Assembly (NCBI GenBank): GCA_900542945.1
Contig: UQPI01000031.1
Coordinates: 1 to 23,399, forward strand
Direction: 5' to 3'
Length of the DNA: 23,399 nucleotides
DNA from: an uncultured Collinsella sp.
Lineage (GTDB): Bacteria > Actinomycetota > Coriobacteriia > Coriobacteriales > Coriobacteriaceae
A model generated the notes under the pieces. The model did no database searches. It saw only the letters and a program-made list of their open reading frames with translations, and was not told the DNA's origin. A program made the translations under genes and the position numbers. The first letter of the stretch is position 1, and every line of letters begins with the position of its first letter. Of the stretch, positions 19,546-23,399 are shown one piece after another.

Positions 19546-20484
19546 ATGCTCGATCAGGCTTATTCTCGTCGTCAGTTCCTCGGCCTCGCTGGTGGTCTTG
19601 CCAGCATCGTCGGTCTCGGTCTCGTTGGTTGCGGCGGCTCAGGTGCCTCCGGCGCCGCCGACAAGGGTAGCGCCGCTGCTGCCGAGTCCGTCTCCGGCGA
19701 GGTGACCTACGACGGCGCCTCCTCGTTCCAGGCTCTCGTCGAGGCCGCTGCCGAGAAGTTCATGGATGCCAACCCCGACGTCTCCGTCTCCGGCTCGGGC
19801 AACGGATCGGGCAAGGGTCTGACCGCTGTTGCCGCCGGCACCGTTACCATCGGTAACTCCGATGTCTTCGCCGAGACCAAGCTCGAGGCCGACCAGGTCA
19901 AGAACCTCGTCGACCATGAGGTCGCCGTCGTGGGCATGGGCCCCGTCGTCTCCAAGAACGTCAAGGTCGACGACCTGTCCCTCGAGCAGCTCAAGGGCAT
20001 CTTCTCCGGCCAGATCACCAACTGGAAGGAGGTCGGTGGCGACGACGCCAAGATCGTCGTTCTCAACCGCAAGGCCGGCTCCGGCACACGCGCCACCTTC
20101 GAGGCCGCCGTCTTTGGCGACGAGGCCGTCGACTTTAAGGGCGACGCCGAGCTCGACAAGTCCGGCGACGTCCAGACTCAGATGGGCAGCACCGACAATG
20201 CCATCTCCTACCTCGACTTCTCGCACTTCGACGACTCCAAGTTCAACGCCATCAAGGTCGAGGGCGTGGAGCCCAAGAGCGCAAACGTCACCGACGACTC
20301 CTTCAAGATCTGGGCGACCGAGCACATGTACTGCGCGAAGGACGCCGACGAGGCCACCAAGGCCTTCCTGGAGTTCATGCTTTCCGACGACGTCCAGGGC
20401 AAGCTCGTCGAGGAGCAGGGCTTCATTCCCGTCTCTGCCATGAAGGTCGTCAAGGACGCCAGCGGCAAGGTCTCCGCTAAATAA
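19546..20484 (+). CDS. pstS: Phosphate-binding lipoprotein PstS
   Basis: 312 residues from the ATG at 19546, with AAAGGAAG just upstream; in-frame starts further up lack a site. The N-terminus combines a twin-arginine motif (SRRQFLGL, residues 7-14), a hydrophobic stretch and a lipobox LVGC with Cys29, so it is probably a Tat-exported lipoprotein on the outer membrane face. Mature-domain phosphate-loop motifs are SGSGNGSGKGL (82-92), IGNSD (102-106) and RKAGSGTRATFE (175-186). It captures inorganic phosphate and passes it to PstCA. A Gly/Ala/Ser-rich linker (30-48) follows the Cys, as in cell-surface lipoproteins. First gene of pstSCAB; pstC starts 24 bases after its stop. Confidence 0.95.
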   Translation: MLDQAYSRRQFLGLAGGLASIVGLGLVGCGGSGASGAADKGSAAAAESVSGEVTYDGASSFQALVEAAAEKFMDANPDVSVSGSGNGSGKGLTAVAAGTVTIGNSDVFAETKLEADQVKNLVDHEVAVVGMGPVVSKNVKVDDLSLEQLKGIFSGQITNWKEVGGDDAKIVVLNRKAGSGTRATFEAAVFGDEAVDFKGDAELDKSGDVQTQMGSTDNAISYLDFSHFDDSKFNAIKVEGVEPKSANVTDDSFKIWATEHMYCAKDADEATKAFLEFMLSDDVQGKLVEEQGFIPVSAMKVVKDASGKVSAK

Positions 20485-20508
20485 GTAACCGCCCCGGAAA
20501 GGTTTGCA

Positions 20509-21417
20509 ATGGCAAAACAGCTGCCAAAGCGCGACCTTGAGAACGTGGGCCTGGGCGTCACGGGTGCGTGCGTAGCGCTCGTGACGCTTGTCGTTGCCGC
20601 GCTCATCTTTATGGTCGCCCAAAAGGGCCTCTCGGCTTTTGTCAAGGACGGCGTCTCAGTCGTCGAGTTCTTTGCCGGCACCAAGTGGGACCTGGCCAAC
20701 ACAGCCGAAAACGGCCTGCCCTACACCGGCGCCCTGCCCCTGATCGTCACCTCGTTTGCGGTCATGGTGCTCTCCACGCTTATCGCGCTGCCCATCGCCA
20801 TCGGCTCTGCCATCTTTGCGGTCGAGATTAGCCCTAAGTTTGGCTCCAAGGTCTTTCAGCCGCTTATTGAGCTTTTGACCGGCATTCCCTCGGTCGTCTT
20901 TGGCTTGATCGGCTTTCACGTTGTCGTCGGCCTTATGAAGAGCGTTTTCCACGTGAGCACGGGCCTGGGCATCCTGCCCGGCGCCATTGTGCTGGCCGTC
21001 ATGATCCTGCCGACGATGACCACGCTTTCGGTCGACGGCCTGCGCGCCGTGCCCGACAGCTATCGCCAGGGTTCGCTCGCGCTGGGCTACACCCGCTGGC
21101 AGACTATCTGGCACGTGGTGCTCAAGTCCGCCATGCCGTCGCTCATGACCGCGGTCATCCTCGGTATGACCCGCGCCTTTGGCGAAACGCTCGCCGTGCG
21201 CATGGTTATCGGCGGCATCGAGGCCATGCCGACGTCGCTGCTGTCGCCGGCCTCGACCATCACCACCACGCTCACCACGTCTATGGCGGTTTATGCCGAG
21301 GGTTCGGCCCAGGACGATGTTCTGTGGGCGCTCGGTCTGCTGCTGATGGGCATGAGCCTCATCTTCATCCTGATCATCCACCTTATCGGCCGCAAGGGGG
21401 CGAAGGCTCGTGGCTAG
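20509..21417 (+). CDS. pstC: Phosphate ABC transporter permease PstC
   Basis: 302 residues; GGAAAGG ahead of the ATG. Inner-membrane permease with about six spans: one at ~17-42 (VTGACVALVTLVVAALIFMV), others in a block from ~85 to 285. Typical PstC/PstA permease features include LTGIPSVVFGLIGF (~124-137) and the cytoplasmic coupling loop with the ...AGSLALGYTRWQTIWHVVLK-like segment (here QGSLALGYTRWQTIWHVVLK, ~187-206), followed by ILGMTRAFGETLAVRMVIGG. It forms the channel with PstA. Its end overlaps pstA by eight bases, so the pair is translationally coupled. Confidence 0.95.
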   Translation: MAKQLPKRDLENVGLGVTGACVALVTLVVAALIFMVAQKGLSAFVKDGVSVVEFFAGTKWDLANTAENGLPYTGALPLIVTSFAVMVLSTLIALPIAIGSAIFAVEISPKFGSKVFQPLIELLTGIPSVVFGLIGFHVVVGLMKSVFHVSTGLGILPGAIVLAVMILPTMTTLSVDGLRAVPDSYRQGSLALGYTRWQTIWHVVLKSAMPSLMTAVILGMTRAFGETLAVRMVIGGIEAMPTSLLSPASTITTTLTTSMAVYAEGSAQDDVLWALGLLLMGMSLIFILIIHLIGRKGAKARG

Positions 21418-22332
21418 CACGCGCATTCATATCGACGAGGCGAGACTCGGGCGCGTCCAAAAGCAGGACCGCATCGCCACGGGCGTGCTGACGGCGATCG
21501 CCGTCATCGTCATACTTATCGTCGTCTCCATGGTGGCCTATATCCTGTTCGAGGGAATCTCGACGCTGTTCCAGCCGGGCTTTCTCACGGAGCCGTCGCG
21601 CGCCAACGGCACCCAGGGTGGCGTGCTCTATCAACTGTTCGACTCGTTCTATCTGCTGCTGATTACCCTGATCATCTCGGTGCCCATCAGTTTAGGCGGC
21701 GCGGTCTTCCTGGTCGAGTACGCGCCCGATGGGCCTATTCGCGACATCGCCTCGACCGCCATCGAAACGCTGTCCTCGCTGCCTTCCATCGTCGTGGGCA
21801 TGTTCGGCTTTCTGGTGTTCTCGGTGCAGCTGGGCTGGAAGTACTCCATCATCTCCGGCGCCGTCGCGCTCACCATGTTCAACATCCCCATCCTGGTGCG
21901 CGTGATTCAGCAGGCGCTCGAGGACGTGCCGCAGGCCCAGCGCGATGCGTGCCTGGCTATGGGCCTCACCCGCTGGGAGGCTACGCTGCACATCCTGATT
22001 CCCGAGGCCATGCCCGCCATCGTGACCGGCATCGTGCTTTCGGCCGGCCGTGTGTTTGGCGAGGCCGCGGCGTTGCTCTTTACCTCGGGCATGAGCTCGC
22101 CGGTTCGCTTGAACTTCTTGAGCTTTAACCTGTCGAGCCCCACCTGCGCTTGGAACGTGTTCCGCCCCGGTGAGTCGCTCGCCGTGCATATCTACAAGAT
22201 CTATGGCGAGGGCAGCCCCGAGGCTCAACAGATCGTTTGGGGCACCGCGGCGCTGCTGATGATCTGCGTGCTGCTGTTTAACGTGGTCGCCCGTATCGTG
22301 GGCAAACAACTGGCAAGGAAGATGACAGCCGA

Positions 22333-22336
<4 letters not shown>
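21410..22336 (+). CDS. pstA: Phosphate ABC transporter permease PstA
   Basis: 308 residues starting at a GTG (21410) that overlaps the pstC end; GAAGG is just upstream. It has about six membrane spans, beginning at ~24-45 (LTAIAVIVILIVVSMVAYIL). Family segments are LGGAVFLVEYAP, ETLSSLPSIVVGMFGFLVF, the coupling-loop motif ACLAMGLTRWEATLHILIPE and VLSAGRVFGEAAALLFTSG. It pairs with PstC as the membrane channel driven by PstB. Its stop TGA overlaps the pstB ATG (ATGA). Confidence 0.95.
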
Positions 22337-23205
<869 letters not shown>

Positions 23206-23261
23206 TCCGGGACATGCTTGAGGCCCGCGGCGGCCACGGTCGCCACGGGACTGATTGGAGA

Positions 23262-23299
23262 GGCGGGTCATCTCTTGCGGGAGATAGCCCGCCTTTTTT
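23262..23299 (+). terminator. Intrinsic terminator of the pst operon
   Basis: GGCGGG (23262-23267) pairs with CCCGCC (23288-23293), continued by ATCTC/GAGAT with a two-base mismatch between, then TTTTTT. It closes pstSCAB 57 bases after pstB. Confidence 0.88.
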
Positions 23300-23321
23300 G
23301 TTGCATGCGGCCGTCGACCTA

Positions 23322-23399
23322 CCAAAAAGGGACAGGTTTATTTTGGCAGGTTTAACGTTTTACCATGGAGCGCGCTCGGAGTGTCCTGGCGTTTGCCCA
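23322..23399 (+). repeat. GGGACAGGTTTATTTTGGCA dispersed repeat, second copy, cut by the window edge
   Basis: CCAAAA...TTTTGG flank the word GGGACAGGTTTA, and the 25 nt at 23329-23353 are identical to the minus strand near 16060-16084. The window ends in GTTTGCCCA, the word that in the other copy directly precedes the inverted GGGACAGG unit. The edge therefore probably cuts a pair of inverted units. Confidence 0.6.

Noticed and set aside
19639..20622. Minus-strand frame of 327 residues opposite pstS
   Set aside because: Low-complexity Gly/Val/Leu/Asp composition typical of the antisense of GAC/GTC-rich codons; pstS is unequivocal.

Overview
The window looks like a chromosomal segment of a high-GC, anaerobic gut actinobacterium of the Coriobacteriia, most like Collinsella or a close relative. 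This is inferred from gene content (YfcC carrier plus arginine deiminase cluster, SDR, LOG, DegV, Sapep-type dipeptidase, pst operon), codon use and the many palindromic intergenic repeats. No rRNA or tRNA is visible to confirm it.

Layout. Positions 1-4520 hold an arginine catabolism locus. A second arginine-deiminase-family gene runs leftward off the edge (1-499). A divergent region (500-761) separates it from a rightward operon of a YfcC-family carrier, arginine deiminase (arcA) and ornithine carbamoyltransferase (arcB). No carbamate kinase gene is present. Around 4.6 kb base composition becomes clearly GC-richer. From 4655 to 10677 lie the two tRNA-queuosine genes queA and tgt. Between them are a leftward acidic coiled-coil protein with a C-terminal membrane anchor and a rightward short-chain dehydrogenase. 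A LOG-family nucleotide phosphoribohydrolase follows (10812-11570).

Positions 11594-15913 form a small accessory block. It contains a DinJ/YafQ-type toxin-antitoxin pair with a large inverted-repeat operator, a 1003-residue leftward protein (TOTE-type archaeo-eukaryotic primase, DECH helicase, degenerate PLD-like tail), and a 230-nt element with 36-nt terminal inverted repeats. The right part holds degV (leftward), a HAD phosphatase and a PepV/Sapep dipeptidase, then the phosphate ABC transporter pstS-pstC-pstA-pstB, which ends in a terminator.

The most striking non-coding content is a set of repeated palindromes in the intergenic spaces. One is a 99-nt element present twice (5907-6005 and 9137-9235): its core is nearly identical, but its outer 15-bp stems have unrelated sequences that are each self-complementary. 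That is the signature of selection on structure. Other families are a GTTGCGG...GGCC...CCGCAAC hairpin (three variants), an 18-bp GAGAGTGG hairpin module (two copies) and a GGGACAGGTTTATTTTGGCA repeat (two copies, opposite orientation). Several sit on or against stop codons, so they supply terminators or even the stop codon of the adjacent gene.
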